64,000 bases of DNA from NCBI GenBank assembly GCA_023379845.1, contig JAMCPG010000034.1:1-64000 (forward strand), in the 5' to 3' direction. The notes under the pieces were generated by a model, which was not told the origin of the DNA, did not search any database, and saw nothing but the letters and a program-made list of their open reading frames with translations. This stretch comes from Thermoplasmatota archaeon. GTDB taxonomy: Archaea > Thermoplasmatota > Thermoplasmata > Thermoplasmatales > Thermoplasmataceae. Positions 8,088 to 16,325 of the stretch are shown here, piece by piece (position 1 is the stretch's first letter; each line of letters starts with the position of its first letter). The position numbers and the translations under genes are program-made.

Positions 8088-8947
8088 ATAGAAATCAGGA
8101 GTATGAGAAGGTAGAAGTTGGAGAATACGAAGGCACTCTTAAACTGTGCCGGAGCATAGTGCTTTCTGCGTATTGCAAGCATGCGGTACGCGAGGTATGC
8201 ATCCGATATTATTGCCATGATGTAGTAGACTATGCCCACATGGAAGATTGCACTTAGTTTAAAGATGATAAAGAATAACGGGATAAGGGAGAAAAGTATC
8301 AGTATGACGGTATTCACCATAATCCAGGTGTATCCTGCCTCTATTCCCACCACGGAGGGCAGCATTGGTATATTGGCCTTTTTGTAATCATCACTCCTGT
8401 AAGATGCCAGGGACCAGAAATGAGTCGGGGTCCACATAAAGACCAGGGCGGCAATAAACAGACCGGTTACCGATACGTTACCGCTGACCGCTGCCCAGCC
8501 TGCAAGCGCCGGAAAGCTTCCCGCAACGCCCCCAATAACAATGTTCCAGGTTGTTCTTCTCTTCAGTATCACGGTGTAAAGGACAAAATAGCTAAGGAAA
8601 CCGAGGAAGATGAATATTGATGTCAGATAATTTATTGTAAAATAAGATAGCAGCATGGATCCCAGCAAAAATAAGAGTGCAATAGACGCAAGAATCTTTT
8701 TGTTTCCAGCGTTTAATATATCCTGTCTGTAGCTGGTACGGTTCATCTTTCCGTCTATATCCATATCGTAGAGATTGTTCAATATACTGGCAGAAAAGGA
8801 TGCCAGGGTGCCAGACACAGCTAGCGGAATCAGGTATATAATTCGAGATAAAGCCAGGGGATCGGAGAGAAAGCCAGTTATTGCCACAAGTACAACAAGG
8901 AACGTTATTCCCCCCTTGGAAACCTGTATGAATTCAGAAAGTTTCAT
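8069..8947 (-). CDS. ctaB: Protoheme IX farnesyltransferase (heme O synthase)
   Basis: A 292-residue UbiA-superfamily membrane enzyme that attaches a farnesyl chain to heme B, producing heme O for heme-copper oxidases. The first Asp-rich motif NNLYDMDIDGKMNRT (residues 57-71) and the second, YRSDDYKKANIP, are both present, with about nine membrane segments. Length is normal. Its ATG overlaps the stop of the blue copper gene (ATGA), so the two are translationally coupled. No CtaA-type heme A synthase is visible in this operon, so the oxidase may use heme O/B or obtain heme A from elsewhere. Confidence 0.93.
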   Translation of the reverse strand: MKLSEFIQVSKGGITFLVVLVAITGFLSDPLALSRIIYLIPLAVSGTLASFSASILNNLYDMDIDGKMNRTSYRQDILNAGNKKILASIALLFLLGSMLLSYFTINYLTSIFIFLGFLSYFVLYTVILKRRTTWNIVIGGVAGSFPALAGWAAVSGNVSVTGLFIAALVFMWTPTHFWSLASYRSDDYKKANIPMLPSVVGIEAGYTWIMVNTVILILFSLIPLFFIIFKLSAIFHVGIVYYIMAIISDAYLAYRMLAIRRKHYAPAQFKSAFVFSNFYLLILLISIWFVVI

Positions 8948-10155
8948 TGGTTGTGTTCGTCTCTGGTTTGGATGCCAAGCAAAGAGATATAGTTACCTGG
9001 GTCAGATACCGAGCTCGGCGTGTATGATATGGACGCACTTGAAGAAGAATTGGTTACGTTGACTATACCAACGGCTGTTGAAGGATGGTAAAGGTCCCAG
9101 TAAGTGTAGTTTCCGGTTGACATGAAAAGATAGTACCCCTGTGATGTTTTAACTGTTGGGCTGACGGATGCAACTGATATTGACGTGCTTGAGTTCTCGC
9201 TGCTTCCAGGATTAATTTCCAGTGCATGTGTTAGATTATCTTCGTCAATTAAGGTGAAATTGACAAGTGTTCCCTGCGAGATGGATATGGTGGGGTTGAC
9301 TCCACTTGACTGGCTGTAATTCCATCCATTGAAATCAGCGTAAAGCGATGTGTTTACCAATGAAGTGTATATGTAAATTGTACCGAACCGGCTTGTATTA
9401 TTCGAGTTCCAGTAAACATATTGACCGGTCTGGTTGAAGGGGATCGATACCTTACTTGTCTTGTTAGTCACGTTTATAATCGTCGAATAGTTGGATGTAT
9501 CTACCTTGGAACCAGAAGAAATCCTGAGAACATATGTGCTTGAGGTCGTATCTTTTATCGTCAGGTTAAGAAGAGTGCTGGAAGGCAGGGCAATTGTTGG
9601 ATACAGAACACCGTTTGCCGTAAGGTTGTTTTTCAGGAGGTTCAGTGTCTGATTTGAGTAGTTCGCATAATGAGCGGTTGGAACAGTAACATTGACTGTT
9701 GCGTTGACGTAGATCAGGCCTACCATGGTTTCCGGGTGGACAGTACACCAGTAAGTGTATACACCGATTGAGTCAAAATAAGCCTTCGTGGTGGAAACAT
9801 GTCCGGGAATAGTGGTGATCTGAGCCGTTGAGAGCAAAGTGTCCTGGTATGAGGTTTCTGAAGAACCAGGATTTATGGTCAATGTGTGCGGTTCACCATC
9901 CTCTTCTATCACGGTAAAAGTAACAACAGTGTTATTGGCTATGTATAATGTTGGATTTACGGTTCCATGGTTGTAGTCCCAGCCGTTTGCATCGGCATAA
10001 ATCGTAATATTTTGATAGTGCTTGACACCCTTTGACGGGACAGGCGGCAATGAAAATGATTTCACCGTGGGAGGGTTAAGCATCAATGTAAAACCGATTC
10101 CAACCATGATCAGAACTATCACCACAAATACTACGCCTGCCTTGTTTCCTTCCAT
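8944..10155 (-). CDS. Membrane-anchored blue copper protein with three cupredoxin domains
   Basis: A 403-residue protein with an N-terminal membrane anchor (about residues 8-27) and a Ser/Thr/Asn-rich extracytoplasmic part with many NxS/T sequons. Domain 1 (about 48-155) has a complete type-1 copper site: His90, Cys137, His140 and Met144 (YWCTVHPETM). Domain 2 (about 165-263) aligns at QYVYWNSNNTSRFGTI but lacks the ligands. Domain 3 (about 267-368) repeats the fold (ADFNGWNY, LTHALEINPGSSE, YWDLYHPSTAVG) with His310 and His357 kept, Asp354 in place of Cys and Ala361 in place of Met. It follows oxidase subunit I by two bases, so it is a likely electron donor or fixed redox subunit of the oxidase. 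Confidence 0.88.
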   Translation of the reverse strand: MEGNKAGVVFVVIVLIMVGIGFTLMLNPPTVKSFSLPPVPSKGVKHYQNITIYADANGWDYNHGTVNPTLYIANNTVVTFTVIEEDGEPHTLTINPGSSETSYQDTLLSTAQITTIPGHVSTTKAYFDSIGVYTYWCTVHPETMVGLIYVNATVNVTVPTAHYANYSNQTLNLLKNNLTANGVLYPTIALPSSTLLNLTIKDTTSSTYVLRISSGSKVDTSNYSTIINVTNKTSKVSIPFNQTGQYVYWNSNNTSRFGTIYIYTSLVNTSLYADFNGWNYSQSSGVNPTISISQGTLVNFTLIDEDNLTHALEINPGSSENSSTSISVASVSPTVKTSQGYYLFMSTGNYTYWDLYHPSTAVGIVNVTNSSSSASISYTPSSVSDPGNYISLLGIQTRDEHNQ

Positions 10156-10157
10156 GA

Positions 10158-11909
10158 CTATTTTCCTCCTGATACAGCGGGAACCTTGTTCAGTTCAGCG
10201 CTATGAGAATCAGTTGGGCCAGTATTCCCTTGTTCAAAAGCATTGTCCGTTGATGTCGATGGCGCCTTGAGCCAGCTCACAGCTATATTGTACAGGAAAA
10301 TGACCTGTGCAATCCCGATAATAACACCACCGATTATAGAGGCATCCTGGTATCCCTGGAAGAAGCCAAAGTATCCCGCAACAGCCCGTGGCATGCCGAG
10401 AAATCCGCCTACTGACCAGGCAAACGCCATGATGTATGAGCCTAATGCGGTAAGCCCAAAGTGCCACCTGGCCAGAGAAACATTATATTTCCGCCCGCCA
10501 GTGAAGGTTGGGAACAGCATGTAAAAGGCCGCGAATGATATTCCCATGGTTATTCCAATAAATATGAAGTGAAAGTGCCCGGTGACCCAGTATGTTCCAT
10601 GTACCTGCTCGTTGAAAGGGGCAAATGACTGCATAACGCCCGTTATACCTCCTATTATAAAATCAACTATGCCGTTAAGAACGAAAAGCATTGGAACAGT
10701 CATCCTGATGGATTTAGCTGTCCATAGTGTGGCAATAAAATTAAAAACGGTGATAGCCGACGGTATTACAACGAGGAACGACATGGTCGTGAAGAACGTT
10801 ATCCATTCTATTCCAAGACCGGAATTCAGGAGATGGTGACCCCAGACCAATTCGCTGAGTATGAGCAGAAGGCCGAGTCCCCAGACACCGGAATTATAGC
10901 TGTAAACCTTCGATCCTGTGAATTTCGGAAGAATTTCATAAATTATGCCGAAAAATGGAATAACAGCCATGTAGACTATAGGATGCCCCCAGAACCAGAA
11001 AAGTATTGTAAAGAGGAGGGTGTTCGTACCGGTTATGAAGAATATTGGATTGAAATAGTCATAGAACAACATTCCAAGCCCCACCATCAGGGGCGGAGCG
11101 GATGTGACTCCCATTATGACCGTGAATAGTATAGACCAGGTGAAAAGTGACATTTGATTAAGCTTTATGTCAGGAGACCTGTCAAAAGCGATTATCTTGA
11201 TTATCGAAACAGAGGCTACCATGAGCCCAATGAATATCAACTCCAAACCAAGTACGGCCAGCCAGGCAAATTCGCCCCCGCCGACTTGCGTCAGTTCAAG
11301 AGAAAGTGGAGGATAGAAATACCACCTCAATGCTGCTCTTGATATAAGAATGAATAAACCGCCTGCTAGCCATATCCAGTATGCAAATGATGTGTAAACA
11401 CCCATGGTGTCCTTTTTCAGCTTAAGATGCGACGGAAGTAGGTAAAAACCAAGACCAAGCGCTGCCCCCAGAACAAACATGTAAATCATGAGGGTTGCAT
11501 GTTCCGTCATAAGGACATTATACTGAGCCGGACCGATTATTGTTGGACTGGGTTCTGTCAGACTAACACGCATAAGGACACCGAATGATCCAGCTATGCA
11601 CAGGAACAGTATGCTTGTGAATATATACCTCAGACCGATGCTTTTGGAATCATCATAAAGAAATATTTTCCAGCTTAGTTCCCTGGGCTTATCTGAGAGT
11701 TTGTCTCTCACATATTCATTTGACCTTTCGTATCCCGCTGCCTCTGCTTCTTCATGCAAGTATTCCTTCGCTGGAACTATCCTGAAATAGAAATAAAAGA
11801 GCACAATGCCGATTATTCCAAGTATGATGGAAATGTAAAGCAGGTTGAGGTTTGTTCCAGTAAGGCCAATAGAGGCAAGGCTAAATAAACTGCCGAATGA
11901 AAACATCAC
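10158..11909 (-). CDS. Heme-copper terminal oxidase subunit I, B-type
   Basis: A 583-residue membrane protein and the catalytic subunit reducing O2 to water. Ligands visible are low-spin heme His137 (TEHATLMIYM), CuB His309 with the cross-link Tyr313 (WGHPIVY), CuB His358-His359 (WGHHLLNSG), high-spin heme His445 and low-spin heme His447 (TGHFHF). The HPIVY motif, with Ile where A-type oxidases have Glu, and the following YEILPK place it in the B (ba3-like) family, which has a single K-type proton channel. The first 90 residues form an extra N-terminal helix and cytoplasmic segment. The start overlaps the subunit II stop (ATGA). Confidence 0.94.
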   Translation of the reverse strand: MMFSFGSLFSLASIGLTGTNLNLLYISIILGIIGIVLFYFYFRIVPAKEYLHEEAEAAGYERSNEYVRDKLSDKPRELSWKIFLYDDSKSIGLRYIFTSILFLCIAGSFGVLMRVSLTEPSPTIIGPAQYNVLMTEHATLMIYMFVLGAALGLGFYLLPSHLKLKKDTMGVYTSFAYWIWLAGGLFILISRAALRWYFYPPLSLELTQVGGGEFAWLAVLGLELIFIGLMVASVSIIKIIAFDRSPDIKLNQMSLFTWSILFTVIMGVTSAPPLMVGLGMLFYDYFNPIFFITGTNTLLFTILFWFWGHPIVYMAVIPFFGIIYEILPKFTGSKVYSYNSGVWGLGLLLILSELVWGHHLLNSGLGIEWITFFTTMSFLVVIPSAITVFNFIATLWTAKSIRMTVPMLFVLNGIVDFIIGGITGVMQSFAPFNEQVHGTYWVTGHFHFIFIGITMGISFAAFYMLFPTFTGGRKYNVSLARWHFGLTALGSYIMAFAWSVGGFLGMPRAVAGYFGFFQGYQDASIIGGVIIGIAQVIFLYNIAVSWLKAPSTSTDNAFEQGNTGPTDSHSAELNKVPAVSGGK

Positions 11910-12376
11910 GCCACCACATTCATCATTCCTCTCATCTCATAATGATCGAGTCCACAGTATTCTACGCATTCAAAGTAATATGATCCGACAACAGTAGGAG
12001 TGAAGCTTAAAGAGTTGTTCTGACCTGGTATCGCGTACAGTTGGACATCAAGTTTTGGGATCGACAAGTCATGTATTACGGCGAATTGTTCAGCCCCTTT
12101 AATTGAAGTTACAACCAGAACCACTGGTTTGCCCACAGTGACATTGAAGGTATCGACACTTTCCGTTCCGTTAGCGTAAATGAAAGCCCATGACCACTGT
12201 GTTGCATCGACCCTAATAATAGTCGCATTGCTGGGATAAGTCGGATGTGCGTCCACATTCTGGGCAAGGTTATCATTATGCATTGAAATATATATAACAT
12301 TTCCAATTGCAGCTCCAATAAGTACTACAAGGACCCCTGCGATCCAGATAAGTTCCTTTCTGGTTTTATCGTTCAT
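11906..12376 (-). CDS. Terminal oxidase subunit II with CuA site
   Basis: A 156-residue protein with one N-terminal membrane helix (about 8-30) and an extracytoplasmic cupredoxin domain. The CuA ligands are complete: His102, Cys137, Cys141, His145 and Met148 in ECVEYCGLDHYEM. WSWAF at about residue 61 is the usual aromatic electron-entry segment. The CuA centre accepts electrons from a soluble or anchored donor, here plausibly the blue copper protein encoded two genes downstream, and passes them to subunit I. The protein is short, as is usual for B-type oxidases. ATGA overlaps on both sides indicate coupled translation. Confidence 0.93.
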   Translation of the reverse strand: MNDKTRKELIWIAGVLVVLIGAAIGNVIYISMHNDNLAQNVDAHPTYPSNATIIRVDATQWSWAFIYANGTESVDTFNVTVGKPVVLVVTSIKGAEQFAVIHDLSIPKLDVQLYAIPGQNNSLSFTPTVVGSYYFECVEYCGLDHYEMRGMMNVVA

Positions 12377-12621
12377 TTAAAATCATCCCATTCATATGAT
12401 GAGTCACGCTTTTTGAATACCGGGTAAGCAAGGAGAAGAATGCTGAATAAACCAGCACCTATGCCTGTCCCTATGGTCGGCGCGTTAATGTATGCGGCCT
12501 GGAGTCCCGGGTCGCCACCGTAAAATGTCTGCATCCAGAGGAAAAGAAGTTCCCCAGACACGATTGCCGCTATGACGCCAATTATGAAAAACTGTATGAC
12601 TAGTCTTTCACCAACACTCAT
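12373..12621 (-). CDS. Small oxidase-associated membrane protein
   Basis: An 82-residue protein with two predicted membrane helices (about 8-31 and 47-68) and a charged C-terminus. It is the first gene of the terminal oxidase operon and its stop overlaps the subunit II ATG (ATGA). Small subunits of similar size accompany B-type oxidases (subunit IIa type), although those usually have one helix, so the assignment rests on position. TTATTTAA 22-29 bp before the ATG indicates a leaderless operon mRNA. Confidence 0.7.
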   Translation of the reverse strand: MSVGERLVIQFFIIGVIAAIVSGELLFLWMQTFYGGDPGLQAAYINAPTIGTGIGAGLFSILLLAYPVFKKRDSSYEWDDFK

Positions 12622-12642
12622 TCCGTTGGTTATGAGTTCAAG

Positions 12643-12650
12643 TTATTTAA
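12643..12650 (-). promoter_or_regulatory. TATA box of the terminal oxidase operon
   Basis: TTAAATAA on the minus strand, 22-29 bp upstream of the first ATG at 12621, the spacing seen for other leaderless genes in this window. The gene-free DNA to the right (12651-12930) is AT-rich. Confidence 0.6.
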
Positions 12651-12853
12651 TGGTTATTAGCCTTAGAAAAAACAGATATATTTAGCTATACGTTGAGATG
12701 TGAATCTAATCTCTTAATTTTTTTCCAATATATGTGACGCCCAAGCAATGAACATCTTAAAAATTTGCAATTACAGATGACTGCTATCAAAAAACCTCAA
12801 ATAAGAGAAGCAAAACAGTAAATTTTTGGTTTTCGTTTAAATTTACCATTCAC

Positions 12854-12876
12854 GAGCCTAACTTCATGTTAGGTTC
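12854..12876. promoter_or_regulatory. Inverted repeat in oxidase/tRNA intergenic DNA
   Basis: GAGCCTAAC and GTTAGGTTC flank a 5-base loop (TTCAT), a nine-position stem with one G-T pair. It lies between the 3' end of tRNA-Arg and the oxidase promoter. It could terminate the tRNA transcript, be an operator for the oxidase operon, or be the tip of a small RNA. The sequence cannot decide among these. Confidence 0.35.
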
Positions 12877-12930
12877 TTAAATAGAGTGTATGGAATAAGA
12901 CTGAGAATTGATCTCTTCTGACAAAAAAAG

Positions 12931-13005
12931 CGGGCACGAGGGGATTTGGACCCCTGATCTATAGCTTAGGAGGCTATTGCCCTATCCAGGCTAGGCCACG
13001 TGCCC
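12931..13005 (-). tRNA. tRNA-Arg (anticodon CCT)
   Basis: The minus strand folds as a full cloverleaf of 75 nt. The acceptor GGGCACG pairs with CGTGCCC, followed by discriminator G. The D arm is GCCT/GGGC with loop AGCCTGGATA. The anticodon stem ATAGC/GCTAT encloses the loop CTCCTAA with anticodon CCT, which reads AGG. The variable region is five bases, and the T arm is AGGGG/CCCCT with loop TCCAAAT. CCA is not encoded and there is no intron. AGG is common in these genes, so this is a needed isoacceptor. A TATA box lies upstream at 13047-13055. Confidence 0.95.
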
Positions 13006-13046
13006 TTCCTTGACGCAAATCAAGGTCTCTGGGCATTATAACACCG

Positions 13047-13055
13047 TATATAAAT
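13047..13055 (-). promoter_or_regulatory. TATA box of tRNA-Arg
   Basis: ATTTATATA on the minus strand, about 42-50 bp before the mature tRNA 5' end, predicting a short precursor leader. A 6-bp inverted repeat (CCTTGA/TCAAGG, 13008-13025) lies in that leader directly before the tRNA. Confidence 0.5.
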
Positions 13056-13085
13056 TTGAAAATTTCATTTGAATAGTTGTTATTT

Positions 13086-13520
13086 CTATAATAATATTCT
13101 AACGCTCCAAGTAGATTTATCCTGAATGAGATCTCCCTTCAACCCTTTTTCAAGTACCTGCTTAAGTGCATTACCGGCCATTGCCTCATTATTATACTGA
13201 AGATATACAGAATCATAGCCTACTATTGGGACGAATTGCTGTTCTGAGAGGAGGTCCCGTATTTTTTCCATTGATTCAAGAAAGTTTTCCTTCTTAATGA
13301 TCGTGTTACTGCCATCGATTTTGCGAAGCCCTTGCTCGATTATGCTGTTATAAGTCAATGTCGATATCGACTTGCCTGCAACCATTGCACGTGCGTCTGG
13401 ATAGATGAAGAATACAGCGACAATGACAACAACAACCCCAATTATTAAACTGTCCCTCAGAAATGCATATAACGAAACAAGAAGGAGGATTATGCCTATT
13501 GTCAGGTACAGGTTCTTCAT
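13086..13520 (-). CDS. Hypothetical membrane-anchored protein
   Basis: A 144-residue protein starting MKNLYLTIGIILLL, with two adjacent membrane helices (about 3-20 and 22-42) and a soluble C-terminal part of about 95 residues predicted alpha/beta (ENFLESMEKIRDLLSEQ, VPIVGYDSVYLQYN). The frame could open at a TTG at 13547, but the AT-rich TTTAAATTT at 13543-13551 lies about 25 bp before the ATG at 13520, which makes 13520 the leaderless start. No family was recognised. The gene stands alone upstream of tRNA-Arg and nothing nearby suggests a role. Confidence 0.6.
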   Translation of the reverse strand: MKNLYLTIGIILLLVSLYAFLRDSLIIGVVVVIVAVFFIYPDARAMVAGKSISTLTYNSIIEQGLRKIDGSNTIIKKENFLESMEKIRDLLSEQQFVPIVGYDSVYLQYNNEAMAGNALKQVLEKGLKGDLIQDKSTWSVRILL

Positions 13521-13666
13521 TATGTTCGGAAGAGATTGCGTTTTCAAATTTAAAGATTGTATTTTTCAATTTCCCTCCAACTTTAATCTTTTTCTGGAGA
13601 CAATTTGCAAAAGACCTGAATAACAAAAATTAATTATTAACTTATCAATCCGAATGCAGATATAGA

Positions 13667-14056
13667 ATGGGCTGGCAGGAAGCAGAAGTTAGGGAATTAA
13701 AAGTTGGGCGATACATGCTGATAGATGAGGAACCATGCAAGATAATGGAACTCACAATGTCCAAGCCTGGCAAGCATGGTGAGGCAAAGGCTAGAATAGT
13801 GGCTATTGGAGCTTTCGACAACCAGAAGAGGAGCGTTGTTTTCCCGGTAAAACACAAGATTAAGGTGCCTATAATAGAAAAGAAGACCGCACAGGTTCTC
13901 TCCATCACAAATAAAGAGGCTCAGTTGATGGATAGCGAGACGTTTGAAACATTCATAATTCCTCTGGACGATGAAATTCTTGACAGGGTAAAACCCGGTA
14001 CTGAGGTTCCTTACTGGGATACCATGGGAAAGAGGAAGATAGTATTTCAGAACTAA
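13667..14056 (+). CDS. eif5a: Translation initiation factor aIF5A
   Basis: A 129-residue protein with the two-domain IF5A pattern: an N-terminal SH3-like domain and a C-terminal OB fold (from about residue 70). The hypusination loop [15 protein letters not shown] contains Lys36, the residue modified by deoxyhypusine synthase. The factor helps ribosomes through difficult peptide bonds. The start is the ATG at 13667 with AT-rich promoter DNA 25-35 bp upstream. The next gene, an agmatinase-family protein, overlaps its 3' end. This pairing is notable because polyamines supply the aminobutyl group of hypusine. Confidence 0.95.
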   Translation: MGWQEAEVRELKVGRYMLIDEEPCKIMELTMSKPGKHGEAKARIVAIGAFDNQKRSVVFPVKHKIKVPIIEKKTAQVLSITNKEAQLMDSETFETFIIPLDDEILDRVKPGTEVPYWDTMGKRKIVFQN

Positions 14057-14913
14057 GTCATTTTTTCCAGCCTTCCGGGATCCCGGATGCAATTACGCCT
14101 TACACGGATGCAGAATATGTAGTATTCGGTGTTCCATTTGATAGTACGTCATCGTTCAGGAGAGGGTCTCGCCTTGCACCCTCTGCAATCAGATATGCGT
14201 ACAGGAACCTTGAGGCATATGATCCATGGTACATGACCAACTTTCCTGATCTGAAAATAGCCGATCTTGGCGACATGATAGAGGAAGAGGATGCAAGTAT
14301 AGTTGTAGATACTGTCGAATCCCTGGTGTCTGTGTTGAAGGCCGATGGTAAAGTTCCCATAATGCTCGGGGGTGAACATTCAATAACAACCGGATCCGTA
14401 AGAAATTTCAGGGAGTGCAGTATGGTGATTATAGATGCGCATTCGGATTTTAGAAAATCTTATTTTGACAACGAACACAACCATGCGTGTGTGACACACA
14501 GATCACTTGAAATACTTGGTCCAGGAAGAATTTTCTCCGTCGGTACCAGATCGACATCAAAGGAGGAATATGAAGATCCCGACTATAATAAAGTCAGGTT
14601 CTATTCATCGAGGGAAGTTGACAAATTTGGGATGGAGAAAATTGCCGAGGAAATCAACAATAAGGCAAAGGGCAACATATATTTCTCAATAGATATGGAT
14701 GGCCTCGATCCTGCATATGCCCCCGGTGTTGGTACGCCTGAACCTTATGGAATATCGGCTAGAGACCTGAGGTTGCTCATAAACAAGCTTGCCAGGAGAA
14801 TTGTAGCATTCGACATAGTTGAGATGACCCCGCTTTACGACAACGGAAATACTGCAATGCTGGCAGCAAAAATAATACAGGATTTTCTCGGTAGCAGGGA
14901 AAACCCCAGATAA
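14044..14913 (+). CDS. speB: Agmatinase/arginase-family ureohydrolase, apparent ATT start
   Basis: The conserved protein is 289 residues if started at ATT 14044. Mn-binding residues are His112 (GGEHSIT), Asp131, His133, Asp135 (DAHSD), and Asp217 and Asp219 (SIDMDGLDP), so it should hydrolyse agmatine or a related guanidino compound to an amine and urea. The family N-terminus ([22 protein letters not shown]) lies upstream of the first ATG at 14233, and no ATG, GTG or TTG is in frame between the upstream stop at 14002 and 14233. GAGGAAGAT at 14032-14040 is an SD placed eight bases before ATT, giving [12 protein letters not shown]. The start overlaps aIF5A by 13 bases. Confidence 0.85.
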   Translation: MSELSHFFQPSGIPDAITPYTDAEYVVFGVPFDSTSSFRRGSRLAPSAIRYAYRNLEAYDPWYMTNFPDLKIADLGDMIEEEDASIVVDTVESLVSVLKADGKVPIMLGGEHSITTGSVRNFRECSMVIIDAHSDFRKSYFDNEHNHACVTHRSLEILGPGRIFSVGTRSTSKEEYEDPDYNKVRFYSSREVDKFGMEKIAEEINNKAKGNIYFSIDMDGLDPAYAPGVGTPEPYGISARDLRLLINKLARRIVAFDIVEMTPLYDNGNTAMLAAKIIQDFLGSRENPR

Positions 14914-14925
14914 TACAGAAAAACT

Positions 14926-15456
14926 TTAAAGGCCTATTTTACTCATTGCCTCGCGGCCCTTGGCGATTTCCACCTTGCATGGTGTTGGCAGCTTGAATGA
15001 TGCTTTATGAATCGCATCCTTAAGGCGGGCGGCTGCGTCCAGGTTGACCCTCGCAACAAGCAGAACATCGTCCTTATGGACCCTCGCGGCAGTACCAACA
15101 GGTCTTCCGAAAGCCATGCTCATTCCACTTGAAATACGGTCAGCACCTGCACCGGTTGCCATCTTGTGTTCCCTGATGACGTGATGAGGATATGGAATAA
15201 TTTTCAGGAAATAGTTTTCCACGCCTACAGATTCAAGGAGCTTCCTGTTAACGGATACCCTTGCTGCCTCCAGTGCTGTGTGCCTGATCTGGCAGGACTC
15301 TTTCGCGACCAGTCTCATCTCAACTGGGAAATCCTTTTTCTGGTTACCCTGTGTGAACGTAGTGATCTTCGGATATGGAACACCACCCATGAACTCCCTT
15401 CTTGTATAGGCAGGTCCGCTTATTTTAGAATACATTCTTGCCGGCTTAGTTACCAT
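14926..15456 (-). CDS. rpl10e: Large-subunit ribosomal protein uL16 (L10e)
   Basis: A 176-residue protein with the archaeal uL16 N-terminus (TKPARMYSKISGPAYTRREFM), the GVPYPKI segment, and the MATGAGADRISSGMS loop near residue 100 that reaches the peptidyl transferase region. It is part of the 50S central protuberance and A-site base. Length is standard. It is monocistronic and convergent with the agmatinase gene, only twelve bases between the stops. Confidence 0.95.
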   Translation of the reverse strand: MVTKPARMYSKISGPAYTRREFMGGVPYPKITTFTQGNQKKDFPVEMRLVAKESCQIRHTALEAARVSVNRKLLESVGVENYFLKIIPYPHHVIREHKMATGAGADRISSGMSMAFGRPVGTAARVHKDDVLLVARVNLDAAARLKDAIHKASFKLPTPCKVEIAKGREAMSKIGL

Positions 15457-15515
15457 GAGTATCTCTGACCGTTAGGTCATACAAATATAAAAACAGACTG
15501 CTTATCACAACTCTT

Positions 15516-15532
15516 TTCCTTTAAATAAGGAA
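15516..15532. promoter_or_regulatory. Inverted repeat over the promoter of the AbrB-like gene
   Basis: TTCCTT-TAAAT-AAGGAA is an exact 17-bp inverted repeat containing the TATA-like TTTAAATAAG. Transcription would start near 15550, leaving a leader with the GGAGGT SD at 15566-15571. An operator on the TATA box of a small DNA-binding protein gene suggests autorepression, which is inference. Confidence 0.45.
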
Positions 15533-15581
15533 TTAAATTCACTAATTGTAATAACTATAATAAGTGGAGGTATTCCGTGAC

Positions 15582-15746
15582 ATGGACAAGAAGCAGCTAC
15601 TGGAAGTGGCTCATGTAACAGTTAGGGGCACATCCATTCGCATAACACTACCAAAGAAAATAGTCAAGTTACTTGACGTTTCAGAAGGGGACATAGTTGG
15701 TTTCTACGAGGAAAATGGAAAAATTGGATTAAGGAAACTTGAGTAA
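15582..15746 (+). CDS. AbrB/SpoVT-type swapped-hairpin DNA-binding protein
   Basis: A 54-residue protein with the AbrB/MazE beta-hairpin pattern: VTVRGTSIRITLPKKIVKLLDVSEGD followed by IVGFYEENGKIGLRK. These dimeric domains bind DNA as transition-state regulators or antitoxins. No toxin gene is adjacent, so a free-standing regulator is more likely. The frame also contains a GTG at 15564, but the SD GGAGGT at 15566-15571 sits ten bases before the ATG at 15582, which is the preferred start. An inverted repeat covers its promoter. Confidence 0.8.
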   Translation: MDKKQLLEVAHVTVRGTSIRITLPKKIVKLLDVSEGDIVGFYEENGKIGLRKLE

Positions 15747-15787
15747 CCACCCTTCAATTCCAATGTGTAAACTGCTTTGTTTCAAAG

Positions 15788-16255
15788 TTACCGGACAACT
15801 AGCACGGAGACAGGCGAATTAGCAGATACGTGTTCAGATACTGAACCAAGGAATATCCCCTTTTTGAATCCGTGCTTGCGCGTTCCCATTACAATGAGAC
15901 CAACCTTGAATTCTTCAGCAGCGTTTATAATCACAGCTTGAGGATCTCCCATCGCAACTATTGATTGTATGTTTTTGACTCCCTTCTTCTTTAGTGCAGC
16001 TGCAATATTGTCAACCTTTACTCTGTCGTCTTTCACAAGCTGCTCGATATCGTCTATAACGTATTCTGCAGCCCCAAAGTCATCACTCAGTGGGACAAAC
16101 GATGGTTTTACTGCATGCACTATATAGAGAGTTGACTCATTATCTCTCGAGACGAGCGCAGCAGCAAAATCTACTGCCTTGTCTGATTCTTCCGAAAAGT
16201 CGGTAGCCACAAGTATTCGTTTCAGCAGTTTCAAGGTTCTGTCATCAAATGTCAT
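15788..16255 (-). CDS. Universal stress protein (UspA family)
   Basis: A 155-residue Rossmann-like protein starting with RILVATDFSEESDKAVDFAA and ending with the ATP-binding motif GTRKHGFKKGIFLGSVSEHV, which fits the G-2x-G-9x-G(S/T) pattern of ATP-binding Usp proteins. Such proteins act as stress-related nucleotide-binding regulators in the cytosol. Monocistronic and convergent with the AbrB-like gene. Confidence 0.9.
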   Translation of the reverse strand: MTFDDRTLKLLKRILVATDFSEESDKAVDFAAALVSRDNESTLYIVHAVKPSFVPLSDDFGAAEYVIDDIEQLVKDDRVKVDNIAAALKKKGVKNIQSIVAMGDPQAVIINAAEEFKVGLIVMGTRKHGFKKGIFLGSVSEHVSANSPVSVLVVR

Positions 16256-16325
16256 AAGACCACTTCCCTACTTTGATATTATTGCCTGTCAGCATAAAAA
16301 AGAATACCCATAAATATACGCTTTC

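Noticed and set aside
12931..13025. Hairpins near tRNA-Arg considered as a CRISPR or repeat element
   Set aside because: The structure is fully explained by the tRNA cloverleaf and a single short leader repeat; no spaced direct repeats occur.
13697..14092. A 131-codon minus-strand frame over aIF5A
   Set aside because: It is the complement of a conserved translation factor and has no promoter or recognisable domain.
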